From assembly GCA_021851335.1 (NCBI GenBank), contig JAJZEA010000015.1, positions 1 through 60,816 on the forward strand: a stretch of DNA of 60,816 bases, written 5' to 3'. Of this stretch, positions 48,460-58,271 are shown piece after piece. Each line of letters opens with the position of its first letter. The stretch's first letter is position 1. The notes below the pieces were generated by a model that was not told the origin of the DNA, did not search any database, and was given only the letters and a program-made list of their open reading frames with translations. This DNA comes from Acidobacteriota bacterium. Its GTDB lineage: Bacteria > Acidobacteriota > Terriglobia > Terriglobales > Acidobacteriaceae. Position numbers and translations under genes: made by a program.

Positions 48460-49929
48460 ATGAGCACGCAAAAGGATGGATCATTGAAGACGACGGCAGG
48501 CTTTCAACGGGAGTCGACTGCACCGGACCTTTTTGCAGAGGGCGCGGAGGCACAGGCGACGTCATCGTGGAAGGATGAAGTGAACCGCCGTCTGGCTGCG
48601 CATCGGAATCGACAGGGAGCGCAGGCAACATCCGATTCGGCAGAGTCGATCACGCGGCCACACAGCAACTCGACGCGGGCGGCTCAGGCAGCGGCACGGG
48701 TAGCGGCGCGTTATGCCAAGGCTCCGGCGTATCGCGATCTGTTTGTCGGCGATGCGGAAGCGGTAGTGCGAGCAGCGGGCGCAGCGGTGGAGGCAGCTCG
48801 TGATGCACAAGCCGCAGCCGAGGCGGTGCTGGCGGGATTACAGGCACATTTGCCCGTGGAGACGAATTCCCTGCCCCAGGGATCGACGCGCTGGCAGGAC
48901 GATGACGCCGCCGATCGAGGTCGGCAGGAGATTACGGCCGGGACAGCGATGCCACGATGGCATGACACGATTCCCGAGGCAGAAACACGCAACGTGTGGG
49001 AAGAGATGCGTGTGTTGCCGAGCGCCCAGTATGAGCTGCACTCGCCGGAAGCAGAAGATTCACGCGTAGGCGAGATGGTAGAGCCGGTACAGACCTCGAC
49101 GGCCAACCTGATTGAGTTTCCGCGCGAGCTGGTGGCGTCACGCAAGGCGCGTCCTCGCCTTGCGGAGGGTCCGTTTGCGCAGCAGGCGACGAGTCCGCAA
49201 CTGAATATCTTTGAGGTTGATCCGGCTCAACTGTCGGCCTCCAGCGCACCCGAGACGCAGGCAGCACCGCCGCAGTGGACGCAGATGGAGTGGGAACACG
49301 AAAGCAGCGCGCATATCTCTGCAGCAGAAGGTTTGCTGCCGGTGCACAGCTCTGTGGAGGTGATGGAGCCGGAGCCGGTGTGGCACCGCTTGCCGGAGAT
49401 TGTGGCCGAGGAGACGGCGGACGCATATGCAAATACGAACGCTGTTGCGGACGCGTGTACCGAAGCCGTGACGCGGCAGGAGACCCTTGAATACGCTCAG
49501 GGTTCGGCTCAGGCGGAGTTGTTTGTTGCCGGAAAAGCGGATCGATTGCTGGCTGGAATGGTGGACTTTAGCCTGATTGCACTGGCCTATCTGGGAGCGG
49601 CAACGGTGGCGCTGGCGTCGACGGACCAGATGCCTTCAGGCCGGGTTGCGCTGGAAGCTTCGCTAATTGGGGTGGTGCTCTTCGGAGTGGCCTACCTCGC
49701 GCTGTTTTTCGCATTTTCCGACCAGGGCACGCCGGGCATGCGCTATGCGCGGATTGCGCTGTGTACGTTTGACGACAACAATCCAACCGTGACACAAAGC
49801 CTGATGCGAATTCCGGCGATGCTGCTGGCTGGGCTTCCGCTGGGCGCTGGATTGCTGTGGTCTGTGGTCGATCGCGAGAACCTGGGATTGCACGACCGGC
49901 TGTCGAAGACGTATCAGCGAAAATACTGA
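48460..49929 (+). CDS. RDD-family membrane protein with long N-terminal extension
   Basis: About 489 residues. The last 140 residues are an RDD domain: AGKADRLLAGMVDFSLIALAY holds the R and D of the family, then three membrane segments and GTPGMRYARIAL with LGLHDRLSKT at the end. The first 345 residues are polar, Ala/Glu-rich, with two helical stretches (AAQAAARVAARYAKAP, AVEAARDAQAAAEAVLAGL) and long stretches that look disordered. RDD proteins are poorly understood; some are Na+/H+ exchangers. The extension is unusual for the family and may be a cytoplasmic interaction platform. A GTG two codons earlier is possible. Confidence 0.85.
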   Translation: MSTQKDGSLKTTAGFQRESTAPDLFAEGAEAQATSSWKDEVNRRLAAHRNRQGAQATSDSAESITRPHSNSTRAAQAAARVAARYAKAPAYRDLFVGDAEAVVRAAGAAVEAARDAQAAAEAVLAGLQAHLPVETNSLPQGSTRWQDDDAADRGRQEITAGTAMPRWHDTIPEAETRNVWEEMRVLPSAQYELHSPEAEDSRVGEMVEPVQTSTANLIEFPRELVASRKARPRLAEGPFAQQATSPQLNIFEVDPAQLSASSAPETQAAPPQWTQMEWEHESSAHISAAEGLLPVHSSVEVMEPEPVWHRLPEIVAEETADAYANTNAVADACTEAVTRQETLEYAQGSAQAELFVAGKADRLLAGMVDFSLIALAYLGAATVALASTDQMPSGRVALEASLIGVVLFGVAYLALFFAFSDQGTPGMRYARIALCTFDDNNPTVTQSLMRIPAMLLAGLPLGAGLLWSVVDRENLGLHDRLSKTYQRKY

Positions 49930-49984
49930 AGCCGGGTCATCCGGGCAAAGGACCGCATTTGTTGTCGCTTCCCGTTCCGCGCGC

Positions 49985-50899
49985 TTACCACTCCTGTTGC
50001 GCACGCAAAGCGGCGACGCCCGCACCGAGTATGCTGATGGCATCATCGGCAGGAAGCACCTCAAGCGAGTAGCTTTGCAGCGGACTCATGCGCACCATCT
50101 TCTCCATGTGCTCGCGCAGCAGCTTGGTGTCAAGAAAGCGGATATTGAGCCCGGTGAAGTAAAAGCGGCCCGGACCTCCAAGATGGATGGCCGTGGCGCA
50201 CCCAGCCGCGAGGGCGCGGTGCCAGAGATCAACAAACTCGCGACATCGCGCATCGCCATTTTGCGCGTTGGCAAAGATATCCTCCGGTTCCATATCCATG
50301 AAACGCAGTCGCATGGCGCGATTGCCCATGATCCCCTCGATGTGGCCAACGCCGCCACAACCGCAGAAGTTTTCGCGCGGGTCCAGGGTGACGACAGTAT
50401 GACCGCCCTCCCAGACGCCATCAGCGATAGGCCAGCGACCGTATCCAATGCCGTTGCCAAGAGTCCAGACGCGGATGAGGCGGTCCAGATTGCCGCCGCG
50501 AGAAGCCAGGCCGGCAGCGACCGAGTCCGCATCGTTGAGGATATGGACCGGAGCCTCGACGCCTTGCTCCCGCAGAACAGCGGCAAGCGCCTCGCCCATG
50601 CGAAGACCCTTGATCTGAGCGAGATTGGGAGCATCCTGAACGACGCCGCTGCGCACGACACCGGGAACCGCGACACCGATGGCTGTTACCGGATGCGCCG
50701 AAGCGAGCATGAGCGGCTTGATCTGCTCGGCCAACAGTTCGTACAACTCGTTGGTGGGTGTGCCGATCAAGGCGTCCGTTTCCGCCGGGTCAGCCGGAAA
50801 ACGAAGGTGTTCGCCGGCCAGCGTCATCTGGCCGTTCTCTTCCTGAAGAAGACCGGCGACGATATGTTCGGTGATTACCACGCCAATTGCTGCGGCCAT
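49985..50899 (-). CDS. ROK-family protein, probable sugar kinase
   Basis: 304 residues from the ATG that follows GGAGGGAAGCG. VAVPGVVRSGVVQDAPNL, ILNDADSVAAGLA (the catalytic-Asp region, D near 129) and the zinc loop CGCGGVGHIEGIMG identify the ROK fold; in the loop the last Cys of the usual pattern is missing. ROK proteins are glucokinases, N-acetylhexosamine kinases or, with an added DNA-binding domain, repressors. There is no DNA-binding domain here, so a kinase is more likely. The ATP-binding start is AAIGVVITEHIVAG rather than the common DxGGT, a departure that makes activity uncertain. Confidence 0.8.
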   Translation of the reverse strand: MAAAIGVVITEHIVAGLLQEENGQMTLAGEHLRFPADPAETDALIGTPTNELYELLAEQIKPLMLASAHPVTAIGVAVPGVVRSGVVQDAPNLAQIKGLRMGEALAAVLREQGVEAPVHILNDADSVAAGLASRGGNLDRLIRVWTLGNGIGYGRWPIADGVWEGGHTVVTLDPRENFCGCGGVGHIEGIMGNRAMRLRFMDMEPEDIFANAQNGDARCREFVDLWHRALAAGCATAIHLGGPGRFYFTGLNIRFLDTKLLREHMEKMVRMSPLQSYSLEVLPADDAISILGAGVAALRAQQEW

Positions 50900-50952
50900 C
50901 GCTTCCCTCCAAAACACCCGATTGTATGCTCACCGGCGGGCAGCCGCAAGCC

Positions 50953-52359
50953 TCAGTCGTTCTGATACCGATGGAGACGACCGACGCCGTTGAAGGCTGC
51001 AACCTTGTAGCACTCCGCAAGCGTGGGATAGTTGAAGACGGTCTCGATGAAGTAGTCGACGGTGCCGCCGAGGGTCATGACCACCTGGCCGATGTGGACC
51101 AGTTCGCTGGCGCCCTCGCCGATGATGTGAACGCCGAGAACCTTGCGCGTGTCGCGATGAAAGATGAGCTTGAGCCTGCCGGTGGTGTCGCCGCGAATCT
51201 GTCCACGGGCAACCTCGCGATAGTAGGCCATTCCAACCTCGTAGGGCACGTCCTCCTCGGTCAGCTGCTCTTCGGTTTTGCCGATGAAGCTGATCTCAGG
51301 AATGGTATAGATGCCGTAAGGATAAAAGCTCGGGTTGGAGATGGTGTTCATGTCGTTGAAGGCGCGCGCGGCTGCGATCCGCCCCTGCTCCATCGATACC
51401 GAAGCAAGCGATGGAAATCCGATCACATCCCCGACGGCGAAGATCGAAGGAATATTGGTCCGGAAGTGTTCATCGACGGGAATCCGTCCGCGCGCATCAG
51501 CGTGAATGCCCGCCGCATCGAGATTGAGGTCGTCGATATTGCCCTGTCGCCCGACGGCATAGAGCAGAGCATCGCCGGAGACTTTCTTCTGGCTTTTGAG
51601 ATTGGCGACAACCGTGCCATCGGCAAGTTCTTCCACACTGTCCAACTCTTCGCCGAGGCGCATGGTGACGCGACTATCGCGCAGGTGATAGCTGAGAGTT
51701 TCGATGATCTCCTGATCGGCGAATTCAAGCAGCCGGCCGCGCTTTTCGATGACCGTGACACGAACGCCGAGGATGGCGAACATGCATGCGTATTCGACAC
51801 CGATGACGCCGCCGCCAACCACGATAAGTGTGCGTGGCAGCTTGGGCAGATTCATGATGAGGTCGCTGTTGACGATGGTCTTGCCGTTGATGGGCACACG
51901 GTCAGAGGTTGCAGGCTTGGTGCCGACCGCGATGATGATGCGTTCCGACTGAAGCGTGGACTCGGTCTCGGGTCCGGTGATGTGAAGGGTCTGCTGATCG
52001 ACGAAGCTGGCAACGCCGTGAATGACGTCAATGCCATTGCGCGAAAGCTGTGCCTCGGTGACATCGATTTCCGTCTTGATGACGCCCTGCACGCGAAAAG
52101 CCAGATCGTCGATGGTGATCTTCTCTTTGACGCGGTAGTTCATGCCATAGACGGTGCGGTAGTTGTAGCCGGACAGATGCAGAACCGCTTCGCGCATGGT
52201 CTTGGAGGGGATGGTGCCCGTGTTGACGCAGACACCTCCCACAACCGAACGCGATTCGATGACCGCAACCCGTTTTTTGAGTTTGGACGCAGCAACAGCC
52301 GCGCGCTGGCCAGAAGGGCCAGAGCCGATCACGATCAGGTCATACTTGGCGGCGCTCAT
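50953..52359 (-). CDS. sthA: Soluble pyridine nucleotide transhydrogenase
   Basis: 468 residues. FAD-binding GSGPSG (12-17) and NAD(P)-binding VVGGGVIGVEYA are in place. The region that carries the redox disulfide in dihydrolipoamide dehydrogenase reads GGVCVNTGTIPSK, with a single Cys44, so there is no CxxxxC; this marks a transhydrogenase instead. It interconverts NADH and NADPH in the cytoplasm. Full length, no odd features. It lies 53 bases upstream of the ROK gene on the same strand and may be co-transcribed with it. Confidence 0.94.
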   Translation of the reverse strand: MSAAKYDLIVIGSGPSGQRAAVAASKLKKRVAVIESRSVVGGVCVNTGTIPSKTMREAVLHLSGYNYRTVYGMNYRVKEKITIDDLAFRVQGVIKTEIDVTEAQLSRNGIDVIHGVASFVDQQTLHITGPETESTLQSERIIIAVGTKPATSDRVPINGKTIVNSDLIMNLPKLPRTLIVVGGGVIGVEYACMFAILGVRVTVIEKRGRLLEFADQEIIETLSYHLRDSRVTMRLGEELDSVEELADGTVVANLKSQKKVSGDALLYAVGRQGNIDDLNLDAAGIHADARGRIPVDEHFRTNIPSIFAVGDVIGFPSLASVSMEQGRIAAARAFNDMNTISNPSFYPYGIYTIPEISFIGKTEEQLTEEDVPYEVGMAYYREVARGQIRGDTTGRLKLIFHRDTRKVLGVHIIGEGASELVHIGQVVMTLGGTVDYFIETVFNYPTLAECYKVAAFNGVGRLHRYQND

Positions 52360-52453
52360 GCGGGAATCTCCACTAGGAAAGGAAATGGGTTTGCAATGAA
52401 CCTCTCCTCAACCGGAGGCTAACACACTGACGGTTCAAAGTAACCCGATGGAA

Positions 52454-52476
52454 GCCTCCGCGCGTTGAGCGGAGGC
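52454..52476. repeat. 8-bp inverted repeat upstream of sthA
   Basis: GCCTCCGC and GCGGAGGC form a perfect stem with a seven-base loop, in the 250-base gap between the sthA start and the chemotaxis gene stop. No T tract follows on either strand. It may be part of the sthA leader or a minor structural element; nothing more can be said. Confidence 0.45.
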
Positions 52477-52493
52477 GCAAATTGGTACGATGC

Positions 52494-52531
52494 AAAAAAC
52501 AGGGTCGCCGGTTGGAAATATCCCGGCGACC
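52494..52531 (-). terminator. Intrinsic terminator after the chemotaxis receptor gene
   Basis: GGTCGCCGG and CCGGCGACC (plus 52503-52531) form a perfect 9-bp stem around an 11-base loop; on the minus strand it is followed by CTGTTTTTTG. It lies about 80 bases after the receptor's stop codon and would end its transcript before sthA. Confidence 0.78.
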
Positions 52532-52609
52532 TGGGGAATTTTGCTCAAGCTCGAGGGAGCGATGGGGCAGAAGCGCTTCACAGGCTATCCGCTGACGGAG
52601 CGAAGCCGA

Positions 52610-54331
52610 TCAACGAGCGACGGATGCCGAGCGCAGTGCCGGGATGGATGCGGATGCCGGAGCGGAGTTTTTCCATTGGCCGCCTGGCTGGTTTTCTTCA
52701 CCTGTGCGGAATTGGCGAATGACGCCGTCCAGTTCGCTGGCGAGGATGGTGAGCTGGCGGCAGCCCTCTGCCGTTTCCTCCGAAGCGTGGGAGTTCTCTG
52801 TGGCTAGCTGGGAGATCTGTGAAGCCGACTGCGAGATTTCCCCTGCGGCTGCGGTCTGTTCCGTAGCGGCCGTAGCGATGAGATGAATCATGTGCTCGAC
52901 CTCGCGAGCCGAGGCGATGATGGCCTCCAGGCTGGTGCGCGCGCGAGACGTTTCATCGATACCGTTTTCGACGGCCACCTGCGAGCCTTGCATCAGATCG
53001 AGCGTCTGTCGGGTTTCTTCCTGAATGCTTTCAATCGTGGCGGAGATTTCCTGGGTCGCTGATCGCGTCCGCTCGGCCAGGCGACGCACCTCACCGGCGA
53101 CGACAGCGAATCCGCGACCATGTTCACCGGCCCGAGCTGCTTCAATGGCGGCATTGAGGGCAAGCAGGTTGGTCTGTTCGCTGATCTCCTGAATGACGGT
53201 GACGACCTTGCCAATCTCAAGCGATCGGCTGGCGAGTTCGTTCATCTTTTCGGCGACCGAGGCAGAGGCGGTGGAGATGCGCTGCATGGTTTCGGCAGCG
53301 GCCTGCATAACGACTCCGCCTTCATTGGCTTTTTCAGCGGACTGACGGCTCGCTCCCGAGGCGGCTTCGGCGTTCTGGCTGATCTCGCCGATGGTTGCGG
53401 TCATCTCCTGCGCGGCGGCGGCAATCTGATTGGTCTTGTCGGACTGCGCATGGGTGTTGCCGCTGGTCTCGCGCGTTCGCACGCTCAGTTCCTCGGCAGC
53501 GGAAGAGAGTGTGCCGACACCGCCGGCAACCGACTGAATGACGCCGCGCATGGCGGCAACCGAACGATTGAGCGCGGTGGCCAGGCGACCCATTTCATCT
53601 TCGCTGTGGACTTCAACCTGAGCGGTAAGATCACGCTCGGCAAGCTGCTCCAGGGCGCGCGTAACGGCGACCAGGGGCGGCGCGATCATCCGAGTGAGGA
53701 TCAACCCAGTGATGCAGCAAAGGAGCAGAACCACGGCGGAGACGCCAACGGTGATCCAGGTGGACTTGGTAGCGGTGGATACTGCGGCCGCTGCGCTGGC
53801 CGTGCCAAAGCGCAAGTTCAACTGGCGCGTCTGGTCGATCTCGCTCAGCGCCTGATCGAAGGACTTAACTGCTGCATCCGACATGATCTGATCGAGCGCG
53901 TCGCCCATGTTGTTAGTGGAAACGTCGGACTGCACGCGTGCGGCGATGCCGTTGTAGCGATCCGCGGACTCTTTGACTTTGTTAAAAACTTCACGCTCTC
54001 CGGGATACTGGATCATCGGCAAATACGCCTGAAGCGCGCGGTTATAGTCTTTGATCGCTTGTTGATACCGCTGTTGCTCGATCTGCCTGCAATCGGGCGC
54101 GGGGCAAAGCAACTCGGCGAGTTCTGCACGTCGCGAAGCATTGAATGCTGTATCTATCGAACCGAGAGCGATCAAAGAGGGCAAAGTATCGTCACGCACG
54201 TCGGCGGCTTTTTGAGTGACGGAATGAAAGGCAAGGATGGTGAAGACGCTCAGCGCGATACAAAGCAGGCAGACCAAACCAAAGGCGGCCATAAACTTGC
54301 GGGATACGGGCAAATTACGAAAGAAGGTCAT
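52610..54331 (-). CDS. Methyl-accepting chemotaxis protein
   Basis: 573 residues from the ATG of [13 protein letters not shown]; the open frame upstream is not coding-like. TM1 is [21 protein letters not shown], in parts; a helical periplasmic domain with two Cys (LLCPAPDC) follows, then TM2 near residue 200, a HAMP domain ([17 protein letters not shown]) and a signalling domain with the invariant hairpin tip [21 protein letters not shown] in parts and [18 protein letters not shown]. It senses an unknown ligand in the periplasm and controls CheA. There is no C-terminal CheR/CheB pentapeptide. No che genes are nearby, so it acts in trans. Confidence 0.95.
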   Translation of the reverse strand: MTFFRNLPVSRKFMAAFGLVCLLCIALSVFTILAFHSVTQKAADVRDDTLPSLIALGSIDTAFNASRRAELAELLCPAPDCRQIEQQRYQQAIKDYNRALQAYLPMIQYPGEREVFNKVKESADRYNGIAARVQSDVSTNNMGDALDQIMSDAAVKSFDQALSEIDQTRQLNLRFGTASAAAAVSTATKSTWITVGVSAVVLLLCCITGLILTRMIAPPLVAVTRALEQLAERDLTAQVEVHSEDEMGRLATALNRSVAAMRGVIQSVAGGVGTLSSAAEELSVRTRETSGNTHAQSDKTNQIAAAAQEMTATIGEISQNAEAASGASRQSAEKANEGGVVMQAAAETMQRISTASASVAEKMNELASRSLEIGKVVTVIQEISEQTNLLALNAAIEAARAGEHGRGFAVVAGEVRRLAERTRSATQEISATIESIQEETRQTLDLMQGSQVAVENGIDETSRARTSLEAIIASAREVEHMIHLIATAATEQTAAAGEISQSASQISQLATENSHASEETAEGCRQLTILASELDGVIRQFRTGEENQPGGQWKNSAPASASIPALRSASVAR

Positions 54332-54606
54332 CGGGAAGGCTCCTCGGCAAAAAATAAATCTCCAGCTCTTATCGCGGATTGTGGGTCGATTCCCAGGAAA
54401 TCCCGGTATCCCCGCGTTCGAAGAATGATAGACAAAGAGATCATCGGCATTCACGGGAGCAACTTGAATGAATGCAGTGTTACCGACAGGCCGGGAAGCC
54501 CATCTACATCGAAGGAATTCGCGGATAATAGACGGTATGCGGGACGCGTCTGACTTCTGTTTGGGTTGGCGAACGAAAACGATCGATGAAACGGGGTGAA
54601 GAAACG

Positions 54607-55158
54607 ATGCGATTGACGGTGGTGGAACTGGAGCGGGAGGCCATTGATTTCTCCCTGGAACTGCCCGAGGGGACGATCGATTTTGGCGAAGAGGCTCTCC
54701 TGGTGGGTTCTTTTCAGACAAAGGGCCGAGCTGAGGTGCTTCACGAACACCGCAGTCCAACGGAGATCGTTGCCGATATCTGGCTTCGAGGGCAGTTTTC
54801 CGGGGTGTTTGAGGTTCCCTGCGCGCGCTGCGTCGAGCCGGTACGCCATGCTCTTGCGTCGGAGTTCGACCTGCTGTTTCGTCCGCTGGGAGTGGACGAA
54901 GCAGGAGCGGAGCGCGCGATTTCCGCAGAAGAGACAGAAATCGGGTATTATGAAAAGGGTGGGTTGCAACTGGAAGATGTCCTGCGTGAGCAGGTTCTGC
55001 TTGCATTGCCAGCTAGAACACTCTGTCAACCAGACTGCAAGGGACTGTGTCCGGTCTGTGGCCAGAATCGAAACGAGCAGAATTGCCATTGCTCGGAACG
55101 GCCAACGGACCCTCGCTGGAGCGCTCTCTCGAAATTGGAGAGCGGCAAAGACTCTTGA
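54607..55158 (+). CDS. DUF177 (YceD) family protein
   Basis: 183 residues from the ATG of [11 protein letters not shown] (an ATG seven codons upstream lacks a ribosome site). The family's Cys pattern is complete: CARCVEPV near residue 78 and [17 protein letters not shown] near 142-158. DUF177 proteins are encoded almost always upstream of rpmF, as here, and are linked with 23S rRNA accumulation; the Cys motifs probably bind zinc. It leads the rpmF-plsX cluster and is divergent from the chemotaxis gene. Confidence 0.92.
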   Translation: MRLTVVELEREAIDFSLELPEGTIDFGEEALLVGSFQTKGRAEVLHEHRSPTEIVADIWLRGQFSGVFEVPCARCVEPVRHALASEFDLLFRPLGVDEAGAERAISAEETEIGYYEKGGLQLEDVLREQVLLALPARTLCQPDCKGLCPVCGQNRNEQNCHCSERPTDPRWSALSKLESGKDS

Positions 55159-55226
55159 ATGTTTGCCTCAGAGAATGGTTGAAGTCGGTGATGACCCGAC
55201 GAGTGGTTGCCTGAAAGGAATTTGTC

Positions 55227-55415
55227 ATGCCTAATCCGAAACGACGTCATTCCAAGCGTCGCACTGCGATCCGCAGGTCCCATGATTTTTTGACCGCCGG
55301 ATCGCTCTCCCTCTGCCCGAACTGCCAGGAAAAAAAGCTGCCGCATCGTGCCTGCCCGAAGTGTGGCGAGTACAAGGGCCGCGCAGTGCTTGAGAGCAAG
55401 ACCGCAGTCAGCTAA
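55227..55415 (+). CDS. rpmF: 50S ribosomal protein L32
   Basis: 62 residues starting MPNPKRRHSKRRT, the typical L32 start, with the zinc-type pattern CPNCQEKKLPHRACPKCG. GAAAGG lies just ahead. L32 is a large-subunit protein near the exit-tunnel side. It is placed between DUF177 and plsX in the classical order. Confidence 0.97.
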   Translation: MPNPKRRHSKRRTAIRRSHDFLTAGSLSLCPNCQEKKLPHRACPKCGEYKGRAVLESKTAVS

Positions 55416-55427
55416 CACTCCGCCACG

Positions 55428-56480
55428 ATGGCAAAATTGATCGATATCGCGCTGGACGCATTCGGCTCAGACAAAGCGCCGGAGCCGGAGATTCGTGGGG
55501 CTATTCTTGCCTGCAAATCGCTTCCGGTTCGGGTGCATCTGGTTGGCCCGGAGCCAGAGTTGCGCGATCTTCTGGATGAATATCTGGAAGACGAAGACTT
55601 GCCGATCCAGATTCACCATGCCTCGGAGCGAATCGGCATGGATGAAAAAGCCGCTCATGCGGTGCGCACCAAACGCGACAGCTCGATGCGCGTGGGCCTG
55701 AAGCTAGTCCGCGAGAAAAAGGTTGCCGGATTTGTGACCGCGGGCAACACCGGTGCGGCGATGGCCACGGCGAAGATGGTGCTGGGCGCAATTCCCGGCG
55801 TGGATCGTCCTGCGCTGACGGCGCAGCTGCCGACCGTGACGGGTTCGCCGTGCGTGCTGCTGGACGTGGGCGCGAACGTCGATTGCAAGGCGCACAACCT
55901 GGAGCAATTTGCGATCATGGGCGAGATGTTTGCCCGCAGCGTGCTGAAAATTGAACGACCGCGCGTGGGACTGCTTTCGATCGGCGAAGAGGAATCAAAA
56001 GGCAATGAACTGACGCGTGAGGCGTTTCCGCTGCTGCGTGCTTTGCCCATTCACTTCATTGGAAACTCTGAGGGGCGCGACATCTTCAATGGCAGCGCGG
56101 ATGTAATTGTCTGCGATGGATTCATTGGCAACGTGGCGCTGAAGACGGGCGAAGGAATTGGTCGGCTGTTTCGCGACCTTTTGCGAGAGTCCCTGACCCA
56201 GACTGTGACCGCGCAAGTGGGCGCGATGCTCTCGCGCAAGGCGTTTAACAACTTCAAGCGCAGGCTGGATTACAACGAGTATGGCGGCGCTCCGCTGCTG
56301 GGAGTGCGCGGCATCTGCATCATCGCGCACGGCTCATCGAACGAAATTGCGGTGTTGAACAGTGTTCGTGTAGCCATGGAGTTTGCTCGCGCCGAGATCA
56401 ACAGCCGCATCGAGCAGGAACTGGCGAGCCGCCCGCATCCGTCAGCAGATACGCCGCCGGATGAGATCGCTGTCCAGTAA
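55428..56480 (+). CDS. plsX: Phosphate acyltransferase PlsX
   Basis: 350 residues. IALDAFGSDKAPEPE at the start, VTAGNTGAAMA near residue 100, LLDVGANVDCKAHNL and the late VRGICIIAHGSSNEIAV are the family signatures. It makes acyl-phosphate from acyl-ACP for the first step of phospholipid synthesis with PlsY. It begins 12 bases after rpmF. fabH, the usual next gene, is replaced here by a Trm112-like gene. Confidence 0.97.
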   Translation: MAKLIDIALDAFGSDKAPEPEIRGAILACKSLPVRVHLVGPEPELRDLLDEYLEDEDLPIQIHHASERIGMDEKAAHAVRTKRDSSMRVGLKLVREKKVAGFVTAGNTGAAMATAKMVLGAIPGVDRPALTAQLPTVTGSPCVLLDVGANVDCKAHNLEQFAIMGEMFARSVLKIERPRVGLLSIGEEESKGNELTREAFPLLRALPIHFIGNSEGRDIFNGSADVIVCDGFIGNVALKTGEGIGRLFRDLLRESLTQTVTAQVGAMLSRKAFNNFKRRLDYNEYGGAPLLGVRGICIIAHGSSNEIAVLNSVRVAMEFARAEINSRIEQELASRPHPSADTPPDEIAVQ

Positions 56481-56501
56481 TTTTTCGTCCTGGAGTCTGA
56501 C

Positions 56502-56687
56502 TTGGCTTTGCCTCAGCTTGCCGCAGAACTGAATCAAGTGCTTTCGCTGCTGGCTTGTCCGGCGTGTCGATCCGCACTACATGGCACACCCGGAAGCGAT
56601 GGCGACGGGAAGATTGTATGTGAAGGATGCGGCCGCGAATATCCTGTGGTGGATGGGATTCCCGTGCTGATTGCCGACACGAAGTGA
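56502..56687 (+). CDS. Trm112-like zinc-ribbon protein
   Basis: 61 residues from a TTG preceded by TGGAG. LLACPACRSAL and CEGCGREYPVVDGIPVLI match the Trm112/YcaR family, with two CxxC-type pairs. In eukaryotes and archaea Trm112 activates methyltransferases; in bacteria the role is less defined, but it is often encoded near lipid A or fatty-acid genes. It follows plsX by 21 bases and is likely co-transcribed. Confidence 0.85.
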   Translation: MALPQLAAELNQVLSLLACPACRSALHGTPGSDGDGKIVCEGCGREYPVVDGIPVLIADTK

Positions 56688-56694
56688 GTGACCG

Positions 56695-56898
56695 TCAGCG
56701 ACGCAGATAGAATGGCCAGACGATGGCAGCCGCGAACGAGATGGCCGCAACCAGAGCCAATGCCAGCAGCAGGTAGAGTACAACCAGGTTGGGTCCGCGA
56801 GATGGCGGGTCTGGTTCGGGTTGCGGTGGCGGGGCGTAATGCGGCGGATGATTGAATCTCGCAGAAGGATCGTTTTCGGGGAGATCGGAACTATTCAT
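56695..56898 (-). CDS. Small single-span membrane protein
   Basis: 67 residues: a Pro-rich, polar N-terminal half (FNHPPHYAPPPQPEPDPPS) and one membrane segment (LVVLYLLLALALVAAISFAAA, in parts) ending WPFYLRR. Its start overlaps the end of the permease gene by eight bases, so it is in the same operon. Function unknown. Confidence 0.65.
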   Translation of the reverse strand: MNSSDLPENDPSARFNHPPHYAPPPQPEPDPPSRGPNLVVLYLLLALALVAAISFAAAIVWPFYLRR

Positions 56899-58165
56899 AC
56901 TTCAAGGACTCCACCGGGTCCATCTGTGCCGCACGCGTGGCCGGGACCGTCCCAAAGACCACTCCAACGATGAGTGAGACGGCAAGCGCCGCTAGGATGG
57001 ACCAGAGCGAGATGGGGATGGTGTAGCTGGTGAAGACACGCACGCCCAGCGGCAGTCCCAGGCCAAGCAGAGTGCCGACAATTCCGCCTGCAAGCGAGAT
57101 CATGACTGCCTCTGTGAGGAACTGCAAACGTATCTCACGCGAGGTGGCGCCAAGCGCTTTGCGGATGCCAATCTCGCGGATCCGCGAACGAACATTGGCC
57201 AGCATGATATTCATGATGCCGACGCCGCCGACGGCGAGGGTGACCATGGCTACGGCAATGAGCACGGCCGTGAGTCCCGTGGCGATACGGCCGGCCATGG
57301 TGAGCACCTCCGTCAGCGTAGTGGTGCGATAGACCGAACTGGGTTTGTGGCGGGATTTAACGATTCGCACGATGGCTTTGGCAGCATCCGGCACATCACT
57401 CATACTGCGCATGGAAAAGTAAATCTGCTTCACGTTGTCGGTGCCGGTGAAGTAGCGTGCGACCGAGTATGGAATCAGAATGGTGTTGTCAGTCAGTTCG
57501 GATTGGCCAAAATCATCGACGGACTCCTTGAAGGTGCCGATGATGGTGAATGGAATGCCGCTGATGGAGAAACTTTGTCCGACAGCGGCATCGGCGGAGC
57601 CAAACATTTGCCGGGCGAAGGGAATGGTGACGACGGCGCACTTGATGTGTGCGCTTTCGTCTTCCGAGTCCATGAACCGTCCCTGGGTCATGATGAGATT
57701 GCGAACTTTTTGATATGCCGGGACAACGCCGAGCACCAGTGTGTCCTTGACGACTCCACCGCCGAAGGCGATGCGGTCGTGCATCTCAAGAACCGGCGAA
57801 GAGTATTGCACGCTGGGCAACTGTGCCTCGACGGCGCGCTCGTCTTCACGGGTGAGGTAATCATTGTATTCGACGTTTTCGGTGCCAACGGCGCCTCCAC
57901 CCGAATACTCCAGCTCGACCATATTGGTGCCGATCTTCTGGATCAGGCCGAGCGCATATTGCCTGCCAGTGAGGCCGATGGTAACCACAAGAATGACCGA
58001 AGCTGAACCGATCACCATGCCCAGTGCAGTGAGGGCGAAGCGGGCTTTGTTGGCGCGAAAGGAATCGAGGGCCAGCCGCACCGTCTCTTCCAGAGCGATG
58101 GTGCGGCGGGCGCTTCGCAGGGTGGCGCGAAACTCTTCCATGCGTAGATGTTCAGCAGTCGTCAT
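56891..58165 (-). CDS. MacB/FtsX-type ABC transporter permease, no ATPase partner here
   Basis: 424 residues. One N-terminal membrane helix (ALTALGMVIGSASVILVVTIG, in parts), a large periplasmic MacB-like core (about 80-285) and three C-terminal helices with the coupling region ANVRSRIREIGIRKALGA and the end PATRAAQMDPVESLKYE, all diagnostic of MacB-type permeases. These use mechanotransmission to move lipoproteins, peptides or antibiotics. The adjacent genes do not encode the ATPase or a membrane-fusion protein, so these must be elsewhere or the gene is an orphan. Confidence 0.92.
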   Translation of the reverse strand: MTTAEHLRMEEFRATLRSARRTIALEETVRLALDSFRANKARFALTALGMVIGSASVILVVTIGLTGRQYALGLIQKIGTNMVELEYSGGGAVGTENVEYNDYLTREDERAVEAQLPSVQYSSPVLEMHDRIAFGGGVVKDTLVLGVVPAYQKVRNLIMTQGRFMDSEDESAHIKCAVVTIPFARQMFGSADAAVGQSFSISGIPFTIIGTFKESVDDFGQSELTDNTILIPYSVARYFTGTDNVKQIYFSMRSMSDVPDAAKAIVRIVKSRHKPSSVYRTTTLTEVLTMAGRIATGLTAVLIAVAMVTLAVGGVGIMNIMLANVRSRIREIGIRKALGATSREIRLQFLTEAVMISLAGGIVGTLLGLGLPLGVRVFTSYTIPISLWSILAALAVSLIVGVVFGTVPATRAAQMDPVESLKYE

Positions 58166-58271
58166 CGGTGATTGGGCTACTGCGCTGAATCGCTGAAGTG
58201 AGCGATGCGCGGCGCTATCCCTAGCTTACCTGTTCGATGCGCCAGCCTGCGATCGAGCTTCGCGATTCCAC

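Noticed and set aside
54370..54405. T-loop-like GGGTCGATTCCC, a possible tRNA fragment or att site
   Set aside because: No acceptor, D or anticodon stems can be folded around it on either strand.
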